Shown here in pieces: positions 51,037 through 60,382 of a stretch of DNA of 64,000 nucleotides; position 1 is the stretch's first letter; every line of letters begins with the position of its first letter. A program made the translations under genes and the position numbers. Source of the stretch: DTKY01 sp037440765 (lineage in GTDB: Bacteria > Acidobacteriota > Terriglobia > Bryobacterales > Bryobacteraceae); contig JBBITL010000022.1 in NCBI GenBank assembly GCA_037440765.1, positions 8,153 to 72,152 of the forward strand, read 5' to 3'. The notes under the pieces are model-generated. The model was given only the letters and a program-made list of their open reading frames with translations, searched no databases and was not told the origin of the DNA.

Positions 51037-53235
51037 TTGAAACCGGCTGCCCAGCTTGTCGCCGCCCTGGGGCTGCTCGCAGCCGCGGCCACGGGCCAGG
51101 TTCCTTCGGACGCCGCGCGTGTCGAGCGCGTGGCGGCGCTCGGCAAGCTGTGGGCGGCGGCCAGGTACTTCCACCCGTCGCTGGCCTACCGGGAGATCGA
51201 CTGGGACGCGGCCCTCCTGCGGGCGCTGCCACAAGCCCGGGCCGCCAACACGGCCGCCGAGTACGCCGAGGCCGTGCAGGGCATGCTGTCAGTGCTGGAT
51301 GACCCTGCCACGCGAGTCCTCCCGGCGCCGGCTCCGGCGCCGCCGCCCGCCGGACTGATTCGCAAGACGGACGGCGGAATCCTGGTGGTGACGCTCAACC
51401 CCGCGACGGCGCGCGACGGGCAGTTGGCCCGGCTCGGGCTGGAGGTGGCCCAGGCGCGAGGGGTGGTCTTCGACCTGAGACGCCAGGAGGCCTGGACCGG
51501 CGCCGAGTCGAGCACGGTCGGGCTGATGTTCGTCTCAGCGGGTCTGAACGGCCAGTTGGCCTCGGGCGTTCTGAAAGCGCCCGGCCAGCGGTCGCGCATC
51601 CACTCGGGCCTGGCCTCGCCGTGGGACGGAGGCAGCGTCTACTTCCACTCGGCCTTCTACGTGCGGGATGGCGCGGTGATCGTCGGGGCCGGCAAGGCCC
51701 CGGCCAAGCCGGTGGTGTTCCTGGTGGACCGCTCCTCCAACCTGCCCCCGATTGCTCCCGCGCTGCAAGCCGCCGGCAGGGCCCGCATCGTGGCGGCAGG
51801 CGGCGTTACCGACACCGCGCTGGTGGAGCGAAACCTGATCCGGCTGCCCGAAGGCGTCACGGTCGAACTGAGAACCACGGAACTGATCTACGAAGACGGC
51901 ACCACCGGATTAGTGCCCGATCTGGTGGAGCCGGCCGGCGGCGACAGGGCGCTGGAAGCCGCACTGCGGCTGGCCCGCAATCCAGGCGCCGCGCGTCAGG
52001 CCGCCAGGCCGGCGCTGCCCGCGCACGGCGCGCCTCGCCGCGACCAGGCCTATGCCATTCCCGAGTACCCGGGCCGGGAGCACCGTCTGCTGGCCGCGTT
52101 CCGGATCTGGGCGGCCTTCGAGTATTTCTTCGCATACCGGGACCTGATGGAAGCCGACTGGGACCAGGTCCTCGCCGAGTTCCTGCCCCGGTTGGAGAAG
52201 GCCTCCGACGCGGGTGAGTATGCACTGGCCGTCGCCGGGATGCTGGCGCACACCCGCGATTCACACGTCAGTCTTTTCGGAAGCCGCGCCTTCGACCAGT
52301 TCCCCGGCGTGGCGCGTCCCCCGGTGGAGACGCGCATGATCGAGGGCGTGCCCGTGGTGACATACGCCGCCGTGGGGACGGGCCTGTCCCCCGGCGAAGT
52401 GATTCTGCGCGTGGACGGCGAGGAGGCCGGCGCGCGTCTCGAGCGCCTGGGCCGGTATTTCGCCGCATCCACGCCTCAGTCGCTCGCCAACGTGCTGATG
52501 CTGCGATGGCTCGGAGGGCCGCCGGGCTCCGTGGCCACGCTGACCGTGCGCGACCGGGAGGTGAAGCTGGAACGCTCCGAGTCACTGCGCCGCCGCCTGC
52601 GCCCGGGCGATGCCGTTCAGATTCTCCCGGGCAACATCGGCTACGCCGACCTGGAGCGTGTCGCGCCGGCCGACGTGGACGCCATGTTCAAGAAGCTCCG
52701 GGACACCAGGGCCATCATCTTCGACATGCGCGGCTACCCGCAGGGCACCGCCTGGCTGATCGCGCCGCGGCTCACGGATCGAAAGCAGGTGGCGGCGGCG
52801 CGGTTCCGCCGCCCGCTGGCGCTGGCGCCGCCGGGCGTCGCGGGGGACGTGAGCACGCTCGGCGCCTCCTGGGACTTCGTGCAGTACATCCCGGATTCCG
52901 ATGCGGAGAAGTACCGCGGCCCGACGGTCATGCTGATCGACGAGCGCGCCATGAGCCAGGCCGAACACATGGGCCTGTTTCTGAGGGCGGCCAACGGGAC
53001 CAGATTCATCGGCTCGGCCACGGCGGGCGCCAACGGCGACGTGGCGCGGTTCACGATTCCGGGCGGAATCACGATCAGCTTCTCGGGGCACGACATACGT
53101 CATCCCGACGGCCGGCAGCTACAGCGGGTGGGCCTGCAACCGGATGTCGAAGTGCGTCCCACCATCGCCGGCATCCGCGCCGGCCGCGACGAAGTGCTGG
53201 AGCGGGCGCTTGAGTCGCTGGCCCCGGCCCCGTAG
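51037..53235 (+). CDS. Exported S41-family peptidase with tandem duplicated cap and core
   Basis: 732 residues from a TTG at 51037 with a GAGG Shine-Dalgarno and a signal peptide (AAQLVAALGLLAAAATGQ). The protein is an internal duplication. The cap motif WAAARYFHP followed by DWDAALLRALPQARAA recurs as WAAFEYFFAYR and DWDQVLAEFLPRLEKA. Each is followed by an S41-like core. In the first core the expected catalytic Ser is replaced (VDRSSNLPPIA near 231-241), so it is probably inactive. In the second, VMLIDERAMSQAEHMG carries S640 and E643, and the ending FSGHDIRHPDGRQLQRVGL fits active S41 proteases. It lies 13 bases after the DHH gene. Confidence 0.85.
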   Translation: MKPAAQLVAALGLLAAAATGQVPSDAARVERVAALGKLWAAARYFHPSLAYREIDWDAALLRALPQARAANTAAEYAEAVQGMLSVLDDPATRVLPAPAPAPPPAGLIRKTDGGILVVTLNPATARDGQLARLGLEVAQARGVVFDLRRQEAWTGAESSTVGLMFVSAGLNGQLASGVLKAPGQRSRIHSGLASPWDGGSVYFHSAFYVRDGAVIVGAGKAPAKPVVFLVDRSSNLPPIAPALQAAGRARIVAAGGVTDTALVERNLIRLPEGVTVELRTTELIYEDGTTGLVPDLVEPAGGDRALEAALRLARNPGAARQAARPALPAHGAPRRDQAYAIPEYPGREHRLLAAFRIWAAFEYFFAYRDLMEADWDQVLAEFLPRLEKASDAGEYALAVAGMLAHTRDSHVSLFGSRAFDQFPGVARPPVETRMIEGVPVVTYAAVGTGLSPGEVILRVDGEEAGARLERLGRYFAASTPQSLANVLMLRWLGGPPGSVATLTVRDREVKLERSESLRRRLRPGDAVQILPGNIGYADLERVAPADVDAMFKKLRDTRAIIFDMRGYPQGTAWLIAPRLTDRKQVAAARFRRPLALAPPGVAGDVSTLGASWDFVQYIPDSDAEKYRGPTVMLIDERAMSQAEHMGLFLRAANGTRFIGSATAGANGDVARFTIPGGITISFSGHDIRHPDGRQLQRVGLQPDVEVRPTIAGIRAGRDEVLERALESLAPAP

Positions 53236-53254
53236 ACTGGCTAGACTGGACGGA

Positions 53255-53983
<729 letters not shown>

Positions 53984-53987
53984 GCTC

Positions 53988-56348
53988 ATGGAGTGCCTGG
54001 ACCGCAAGGTAATCCGCGACCTTCTGCACATGCGCGGCCAGGCGCTCGCCATCGCGCTGGTGATCGCGGGCGGCGCGGCGACCTACATCATGTCGGCGAG
54101 CACGCTCGACACGCTAAGGGCCACGCGCGACGCCTACTACAGCGAATACCGTTTCGCCGATGTGTTCGCGCAATTGACGCGGGCGCCGGCGAGCCTGCGC
54201 GGCCGCATCGAAGAGATCCCCGGCGTGCGGCAGGTGGAAACCCGGGTACTGGCTTCGGCCAGACTGGATATCGCCGGATTCCCGGAGCCGGCCAGCGGGC
54301 AGATCGTGTCGCTGCCGGCGGCCGGCCCGCTGCTGAATCGGCTGTTTCTGCGCTCGGGCCGGCTGCCGGATCCGCTGCGCGACAACGAGGTGGTTGCCGG
54401 CGAACCGTTCGCCGAGGCGCACAACTTCGCCGTGGGGGATCGCCTGGCGGCCGTCATTCACGGACGCCGCCGGGAGTTGACCATCGTGGGAATCGCCCTC
54501 TCGCCCGAGTTCATTCTCCAGGCGCAGCCCGGCAGCATGGTTCCCGACTTCAAGACCTTCGGCATCCTCTGGATGTCGCAGGAGGCCCTGGAAGCCGCCT
54601 GCAACATGGAGGGCGCTTTCAACAGCCTGGCGCTGACCCTGACCAGGGACGCCGTGTTACAGGACGTAGTCGGCCGCCTGGACGCGCTGCTCGCGCCCTA
54701 CGGCGGCCGGGGCGCCCACGGCCGCGCCGAACAGATGTCGCACCGGTTTCTCTCCGACGAGTTCCGGGGGCTTCAGCAGATGGCCACCATTTTCCCGGTC
54801 ATCTTCTACGGCGTCGCCGCGTTCCTGCTGAACGTGGTGGTCACGCGCCTGGTCGCCTCGCAGCGTGAACAGGCTGCCGTGCTGAAAGCGTTCGGGTACA
54901 CGACGTTCGACATCGTGGTTCACTATCTGAAACTCATCGTGGTGGTGGTGCTCATGGGGGTCGCAGGGGGCATGGCCCTGGGCACCTGGATGGGGCGCGC
55001 CATGAGCGGGCTCTACATGGAGTACTACCGCTTTCCGTTCCTCATCTATTTGGTCGAGCCGGGCGTGTTCGCGACCGCCGCCTTGGTCGGCACGCTGGCG
55101 GCGGTGTTGGGGGCCGTCTATTCCGTTTTCAAAGGAGCAAGACTGGCGCCAGCCGTGGCCATGCAGCCGCCTTCCCCGCCGAAATACCGCCGGAGCGTGC
55201 TGGAGGGGTTTCCGGGCGCCCGGCGCCTCTCCCAATCCGCCCGCATGATCGTACGCAACATCGAGCGGCGCCCGCTGAAAGCCCTCTTCACGGTGGTGGG
55301 TACGGCCATGGCGTGCGCCATCCTGGTGCTCGGCGGGTTCTTCTACGACGCTTTCGACCACATGGTGGAGACCCAGTTCAAGCTGGCGCAGAGCGACGAC
55401 GTGGCCGTCACTTTCGTGGAGCCGACCCCGCGAAGAGCGGTTTATTCGCTCACCTCGCTGCCGGGAATCGAGTACGTCGAACCTTTCCGGACGGTTCCGG
55501 TGCGCCTGCGCCATCATCACCGCAGCCAGCGCACGGCGATCCAGGGCCTGGTGGAAAACGGCCGCCTGCGCCGGCTGCTCAACAGCGATCTGGCGCCCGT
55601 GGAACTGCCGGCGTCGGGCATTGTGCTGACGGACTACCTGGCCTCAACGCTCGGCGCGGCGCCGGGCGACATGATTACCGTCGACGTTCTCGAAGGCCGC
55701 CGCCAGACAGTCGAGGCGCCGCTGGCGGCAACCGTCAAGGAGTATGTCGGCGTCTCCGCCTACATGCGGATCGGCGCGCTGAACGCGCTGATGCGCGAGG
55801 GGCCGGCCATATCCGGCGCCTTCCTGCAAACGGACCGGGATCTGAACGGGTTGGTCTACTCGGAGCTTCGCCGGATGCCCAGGGTGGCGTCGGCGGCGGT
55901 TCGCGAGAACGTGCTCCAGAGCATCTACGACACCATGGCCCGGCAGACGCTGACCTTCGCTTTCTTCAACACCCTGCTGGCCGGCTGCATAGCCTTCGGC
56001 GTGGTCTACAACAGCGCCCGCATCGCGTTCCTGGAGCGGAACCGGGAGCTGGCCAGTCTGCGCGTGCTCGGGCTGACGCGCGGCGAGGTGTCCTTCATCA
56101 TGCTCGGCGAACTGGCGATTCTGACGCTGGCTTCCATCCCTCTGGGGTTCGTGATCGGCCGCTGGCTGGGCGCGCTGATGGTGGCGGGTTTTCAGTCAGA
56201 TCTGTACCGGATTCCGCTGGTGATCGCTCCGGACACATACGCCATGGCGACGATAGTGGTGCTGGCTTCGGCGCTGTTCTCGGGGTTCATAATCATGCAC
56301 AAGGTCAGACACCTGGACATGGTGGCGACGTTAAAAATGAAAGAATAG
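53988..56348 (+). CDS. FtsX-like ABC transporter permease
   Basis: 786 residues. An N-terminal helix (ALAIALVIAGGAATYIM), a large extracytoplasmic domain, a cluster of three helices near 270-400 (AAFLLNVVVTRLVASQREQA), a second extracytoplasmic domain and three final helices (LNTLLAGCIAFGVVYNS, LGELAILTLASIPLGFV) give the duplicated two-MacB_PCD, two-FtsX arrangement. It pairs with the ATPase 4 bases upstream and the adaptor 6 bases downstream, forming a tripartite exporter. The substrate is unknown. Confidence 0.93.
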   Translation: MECLDRKVIRDLLHMRGQALAIALVIAGGAATYIMSASTLDTLRATRDAYYSEYRFADVFAQLTRAPASLRGRIEEIPGVRQVETRVLASARLDIAGFPEPASGQIVSLPAAGPLLNRLFLRSGRLPDPLRDNEVVAGEPFAEAHNFAVGDRLAAVIHGRRRELTIVGIALSPEFILQAQPGSMVPDFKTFGILWMSQEALEAACNMEGAFNSLALTLTRDAVLQDVVGRLDALLAPYGGRGAHGRAEQMSHRFLSDEFRGLQQMATIFPVIFYGVAAFLLNVVVTRLVASQREQAAVLKAFGYTTFDIVVHYLKLIVVVVLMGVAGGMALGTWMGRAMSGLYMEYYRFPFLIYLVEPGVFATAALVGTLAAVLGAVYSVFKGARLAPAVAMQPPSPPKYRRSVLEGFPGARRLSQSARMIVRNIERRPLKALFTVVGTAMACAILVLGGFFYDAFDHMVETQFKLAQSDDVAVTFVEPTPRRAVYSLTSLPGIEYVEPFRTVPVRLRHHHRSQRTAIQGLVENGRLRRLLNSDLAPVELPASGIVLTDYLASTLGAAPGDMITVDVLEGRRQTVEAPLAATVKEYVGVSAYMRIGALNALMREGPAISGAFLQTDRDLNGLVYSELRRMPRVASAAVRENVLQSIYDTMARQTLTFAFFNTLLAGCIAFGVVYNSARIAFLERNRELASLRVLGLTRGEVSFIMLGELAILTLASIPLGFVIGRWLGALMVAGFQSDLYRIPLVIAPDTYAMATIVVLASALFSGFIIMHKVRHLDMVATLKMKE

Positions 56349-56354
56349 GTTCTC

Positions 56355-57545
56355 GTGCGCTGGAAACGCTGGATAATACCGGTCTTGCTCGGACTGGCTG
56401 TTGTGGCCGCCATTGCTTGGGGGCTGCGCCCGCAGCCGGCGGTTGTGGACACGGCCGAAGTGAAGCGCGGCCTGCTGCGCGTCACGGTGGAGGAGGAAGG
56501 CAGGACGCGAATCAAGGAACGCTACGTGGTTTCGTCTCCGATCACAGGCCGCATGGACAGGATCGAGCTCAACGAGGGCGCCCCAGTCCGTTCCGGGCAG
56601 CGTCTCACGGCTGTTGCGCCGCTGCCGGCCGCGTTCCTCGACTCGCGGACGCGCGCCCAGATGGAAACTGAGATCAGCGCCGCGGAGTCGCGCATTTCGG
56701 CGGCGCAGGAGCGGGTGGAAACCGCCGGAGTCAACGCGGAGTACTGGCGCGCGGAACTGGACCGCGCCCGGAGCCTGGCCGCCAGCGGAGGCATCACCAG
56801 GTCCAGCCTGGACCAGGTGCAGGCCGAGCAGCGCAGAGCCGAGTCAGTCATGCGCGAAGCCCAGGCGGCGGTCGAGGCCGAGCGCGCCGCCATGCGGCGT
56901 GTGGTGGCCGCCATGGAGCAGCCGTCGGCGGAGGCCGAGCGCTCTTCGGCCGGCGTGCCGGTGGCGGCGCCCGCGGCGGGCCGGGTCCTGCGGCTGATCC
57001 GCCAGAGCGCGGGTCCGGTGAGCGCGGGAGAGCCGCTGGTCGAGATCGGCGACGCCCGGGCGATCGAGGTGGAGGTGGAACTGCTCTCGCCGGACGCGGT
57101 GAAGGTCGGGCCCGGCACGCGGGTGCTTTTCACCCGCTGGGGCGGCGAGAAGGAACTGGAGGGCAGGGTTCACAGAATCGAAGCGGTGGGGCGGACGAAG
57201 ATATCGGCTCTCGGCGTCGAGGAGCAGCGGGTCCCGGTCATAGTGAGCATTGCTTCCCCCGAGAGCGAGTGGCGCGGCCTGGGCGCCGGGTATCGCGTGG
57301 AGGCGAGCTTCATTCTTTGGGAAGCGGAAGGCGTGCTCCGGATACCGGCGAGCGCAGCATTCCGCAACCAGGATGGCCCAGCCGTCTTCGTGGTGGAGGG
57401 CACAGTGGCGCGGCGGCGCGCCGTGAAACTGGGACATCGGGCAGGGCTGGACGTGCAGGTGCTCGAGGGCCTCACCGAGGGTGAGCGGGTGATCTCGCAC
57501 CCGGACAACTCCATCGAGGACGGGAAGCTTATCCGGCCGAGATAG
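56355..57545 (+). CDS. HlyD-type periplasmic adaptor for the ABC exporter
   Basis: 396 residues from a GTG. An N-terminal membrane anchor (WIIPVLLGLAVVAAIAWGL), a lipoyl half (VVSSPITGRMDRIELNEGAP), a long alpha-helical hairpin (about 100-200), the second lipoyl half (VAAPAAGRVLRLIRQSAGPV) and beta-barrel domains (ASAAFRNQDGPAVFVVEG) follow in order. This is the DevB/MacA-type layout. It bridges the permease to an outer-membrane channel that is not in the window. Confidence 0.93.
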   Translation: MRWKRWIIPVLLGLAVVAAIAWGLRPQPAVVDTAEVKRGLLRVTVEEEGRTRIKERYVVSSPITGRMDRIELNEGAPVRSGQRLTAVAPLPAAFLDSRTRAQMETEISAAESRISAAQERVETAGVNAEYWRAELDRARSLAASGGITRSSLDQVQAEQRRAESVMREAQAAVEAERAAMRRVVAAMEQPSAEAERSSAGVPVAAPAAGRVLRLIRQSAGPVSAGEPLVEIGDARAIEVEVELLSPDAVKVGPGTRVLFTRWGGEKELEGRVHRIEAVGRTKISALGVEEQRVPVIVSIASPESEWRGLGAGYRVEASFILWEAEGVLRIPASAAFRNQDGPAVFVVEGTVARRRAVKLGHRAGLDVQVLEGLTEGERVISHPDNSIEDGKLIRPR

Positions 57546-57554
57546 GCAGGCCGC

Positions 57555-58193
57555 TCAAAAACCCAACTCCCGCAGCTTGTCCATGGTCAGGCCGGACTCG
57601 CGGCGGCCCTGGAGCTGCTTCTCGACATACTTCGCCAGGATGTCGCACTCGATGTTGACCCGCTCGCCGCGCTTGCGAACGCGCAGGCTGGTGTTCGCAT
57701 ACGTGTGAGGGATGACGGCGACGCGCAGCAGGCCGGTTTCGATGGCGGCTATGGTGAGGCTCACGCCGTCCAGCGCCACCGAGCCCTTGAAGACGAGGTA
57801 GCGGTCCACCTCGGCGGGGTAGCGGACTTCGAGCCACCAGTTCCCCGCCCCGGCGGGCTTCAGCGCGGCCAGTTCCCCGGTGGCGTCCACGTGTCCCTGA
57901 ACGATGTGGCCGTCCAGGCGTCCGGCAGGGGAGAGCGGCCGTTCCAGGTTCACGAGCGAGCCGCGGCGCAGGTCGCCCAGGTTGCTGCGCTCCAGAGTCT
58001 CGGGCGCCACGTCCGCAGTGAACAGGCCGGCGCCCGGCTCAACAGCGGTGAGGCACACCCCGTTCACCGCCAGGCTCCCGCCCGCCGTCATGTCCCTGAG
58101 CACTGCCCGGCAGCGCACCCGCAGCCTGCCGCCCGATGAGCCGCGCTCCAGGCCCTCCACCTCGCCCACTTCTTCGATGATGCCGGTAAACAT
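57555..58193 (-). CDS. ribE: Riboflavin synthase, alpha subunit
   Basis: 212 residues. It begins MFTGIIEEVGEVEGLERG and has the duplicated lumazine-binding halves: VNGVCLTAVEPGAGLFTADV with LDGHIVQGHVDATG in the first, and LDGVSLTIAAI with IPHTYANTSL in the second. It dismutates 6,7-dimethyl-8-ribityllumazine to riboflavin. It lies 3 bases after ribD in the same operon. No ribBA or ribH is in the window. Confidence 0.96.
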   Translation of the reverse strand: MFTGIIEEVGEVEGLERGSSGGRLRVRCRAVLRDMTAGGSLAVNGVCLTAVEPGAGLFTADVAPETLERSNLGDLRRGSLVNLERPLSPAGRLDGHIVQGHVDATGELAALKPAGAGNWWLEVRYPAEVDRYLVFKGSVALDGVSLTIAAIETGLLRVAVIPHTYANTSLRVRKRGERVNIECDILAKYVEKQLQGRRESGLTMDKLRELGF

Positions 58194-58196
58194 AGC

Positions 58197-59300
58197 TCAG
58201 GCGTCCTTGATCAGCCAGGCCTCCACGGCAAACTCGTCTTCGGTGATCTGGCGCAGTTCAACGTCGCGCAACAGGATGGCGTCCGCGCGGCGCCGGCGGC
58301 CCACGCCGCCCACCACCGGCAGCGAATGCACCCCGCCCAGGATCTTGGGAGCGTAATAGAAGAAGATCTTGTCGGCCACGCCCGACTCCAGCGCCGCCCA
58401 GTTCAGCTTGCTGCCCGCTTCGATCATGACCGAGAGGTAGTTCTCGCGAGCCAGGCGCTCCACCAGCCGGCGGAGGTCGGCTCGTCCGCCCGGGCCGTCC
58501 AGCGTCAGGATTCCGACACCGCGGTTTTCAAGCGCCCGGCGGCGCTCGGCCGAGGCCGCCGAGGTGGTCACCACCAGCAGGTCCGCCTGGCCGGCCTCGA
58601 CCAGGCGGGCCGACGGCGGCAGCCGCAACTGCGAGTCCACCACGACGCGCAACAGCGGCCGGCTGCGCTCCAGGCCGGTGCGGTCGGTCAGCAGGCAATC
58701 GTCGGCGAGCACGGTTCCGATGCCCGTCAGGATGGCGTCGGAGCCGTGGCGCAGTTGCTGGACGTGCGCGCGCGCCCGGTCGCTGGTGATCCAGCCCTGG
58801 TCGCTTTCGGGAGCGGAGATCTTCCCGTCCAGCGTGACCGCGGCCTTGAGCGTGACCAGCGGGAGCCCCGTCCGCATGAAGTGAACAAACGCCTCGTTGA
58901 CACGCTCGGCCTCTCCGGCGTGTTCGCGGGAGATCTCCACGGCCAGCCCCGCCTCGCGGAGGCGGCGCAGGCCCGCGCCCGCCACCAGCGGGTTGGGATC
59001 GGCCATGGCGGCGACCACGGCGCCGACTCCGGCGGAGATCAGCGCCTCCGTGCACGGCCCGGTGCGCCCCTGGTGGGCGCACGGCTCCAGCGTCACGTAG
59101 AGTGTTGCGCCACGGGCGTTCCCGCCCGCCTCCTCGAGAGCCAGCACTTCGGCGTGCTTCACTCCGCTCCAGGTGTGGAAGCCGCGGCCGACCACCCGGC
59201 CGTCGCGCACCAGCACGGCACCCACCGCGGGATTGGGGCTGGTGCGGCCATGCCCCTGGCGCGCCAGATCCAGCGCCTCCCGCATGTAATCCGGACTCAT
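58197..59300 (-). CDS. ribD: Bifunctional pyrimidine deaminase/reductase
   Basis: 367 residues. The deaminase half has the zinc site GVKHAEVLAL and LEPCAHQGRTGPCTEAL (His and two Cys). The reductase half shows RPLLRVVVDSQLRLP, a Rossmann-like core and PKILGGVHSLPVVGG. It converts the pyrimidine intermediate in riboflavin synthesis. The start overlaps the ftsY stop (ATGA), tying the three genes ftsY-ribD-ribE. Confidence 0.95.
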   Translation of the reverse strand: MSPDYMREALDLARQGHGRTSPNPAVGAVLVRDGRVVGRGFHTWSGVKHAEVLALEEAGGNARGATLYVTLEPCAHQGRTGPCTEALISAGVGAVVAAMADPNPLVAGAGLRRLREAGLAVEISREHAGEAERVNEAFVHFMRTGLPLVTLKAAVTLDGKISAPESDQGWITSDRARAHVQQLRHGSDAILTGIGTVLADDCLLTDRTGLERSRPLLRVVVDSQLRLPPSARLVEAGQADLLVVTTSAASAERRRALENRGVGILTLDGPGGRADLRRLVERLARENYLSVMIEAGSKLNWAALESGVADKIFFYYAPKILGGVHSLPVVGGVGRRRRADAILLRDVELRQITEDEFAVEAWLIKDA

Positions 59301-60247
59301 GTCTGAAGGATAGACGAAAGGAACTTGCCGGCGTCAAAGGGCAACAGGTCGTCAGCCTGCTCGCCAACGCCCACGAAGCGGATGGGGGTGCCCAGTTCCC
59401 GCGCGATGGCCACCACCACGCCGCCCTTGGCCGTGCCGTCGAGCTTGGTCAGAACGATGCCGGTGACGCCGCTGGTTTCGGTAAAACGCCGCGCCTGCTC
59501 CAGACCGTTCTGCCCGGTGGTGGCGTCCATCACCAGCAGCACCTCGTGCGGAGCGCCGGGGACGACGCGGCCGGCGGTGCGGCGCATCTTCTCCAGTTCC
59601 GCCATAAGGTTCGACTTGGTGTGCAGCCGGCCGGCGGTGTCGACAATGACGCAATCCACCTGGCGGGCGCGGGCCGCCTGCAAGGCGTCGAACAGCACGG
59701 CGCTGGGGTCGGCGCCGGGCTTCTGGCGGATCACGTCCACGCCGGTGCGGCGGCCCCATATCTCCAGTTGCTCGATGGCTGCGGCCCGGAACGTATCGGC
59801 GGCGCACAGCAGGACGCTCGCTCCTCCGGCGCGGTAGCGCTGGGCGAGCTTGCCGATGGTGGTCGTCTTCCCCGATCCGTTCACCCCCACCACCAGGATC
59901 ACCGCCGGCGGACCGGCCACCCCGGGCACAGGCTCTTCGGCCGCCCGGAGCACTTCCAGCAGATGTTCCTGGATAAGCTGCCTCAACTGCCCGGCGTCAC
60001 TGACCAGATTGCGGTCGACCTTTCGGCGCGCCAGCTCCAGAATCTCGGTGGCGGTGCGTACCCCGATATCAGCGCCAATCAGCGTGGACTCGAGCTCTTC
60101 AAGCAGTTCTGCGTCGATCCGCTTGCCCCCGGCCAGCACCTGGTCCAGCCTGGAGACGAATCCCGCCCGGGTCTTCTCGACGCCGCGCTTGAGCTTCTCG
60201 ATAAGGGTTGGCTCCGGCTCGGTGGAGCCGAACAGGGTTTGGACCAT
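59297..60247 (-). CDS. ftsY: Signal recognition particle receptor FtsY
   Basis: 316 residues from the ATG at 60247. The NG domain is complete: P-loop GVNGSGKTTTIGKLAQRY, CAADTFRAAAIEQLEIW, VDTAGRLHTKSNLMAELEKM, LTKLDGTAKGG and GVGEQADDLLPFDA. The acidic A domain of E. coli FtsY is absent; only about 20 residues precede the N domain, as in many bacteria. It heads an operon with ribD and ribE. Confidence 0.96.
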   Translation of the reverse strand: MVQTLFGSTEPEPTLIEKLKRGVEKTRAGFVSRLDQVLAGGKRIDAELLEELESTLIGADIGVRTATEILELARRKVDRNLVSDAGQLRQLIQEHLLEVLRAAEEPVPGVAGPPAVILVVGVNGSGKTTTIGKLAQRYRAGGASVLLCAADTFRAAAIEQLEIWGRRTGVDVIRQKPGADPSAVLFDALQAARARQVDCVIVDTAGRLHTKSNLMAELEKMRRTAGRVVPGAPHEVLLVMDATTGQNGLEQARRFTETSGVTGIVLTKLDGTAKGGVVVAIARELGTPIRFVGVGEQADDLLPFDAGKFLSSILQT

Positions 60248-60262
60248 GAACGGTAACAAGTT

Positions 60263-60295
60263 ATTGTAACGCGCGCGTCGGGGTACAATTGTCAA
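60263..60295. promoter_or_regulatory. Divergent promoter region with inverted -10-like boxes
   Basis: ATTGTA (60263-60268) and TACAAT (60284-60289) form an inverted pair, so each strand carries a TACAAT -10-like box. A TTGACA lies on the minus strand (60295-60290), but 21 bases from its box, longer than normal. The ACGCGCGCGT between them is palindromic. Promoters for ftsY and the esterase are likely here, without exact assignment. Confidence 0.4.
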
Positions 60296-60382
60296 TGACC
60301 CGGCATGCAAAACGATCAGGCCTCCGCGGTAGGCCTTCCGTGCCGGGCAACGGATCTTTATATAAGAGAAAGAGGCAACATC

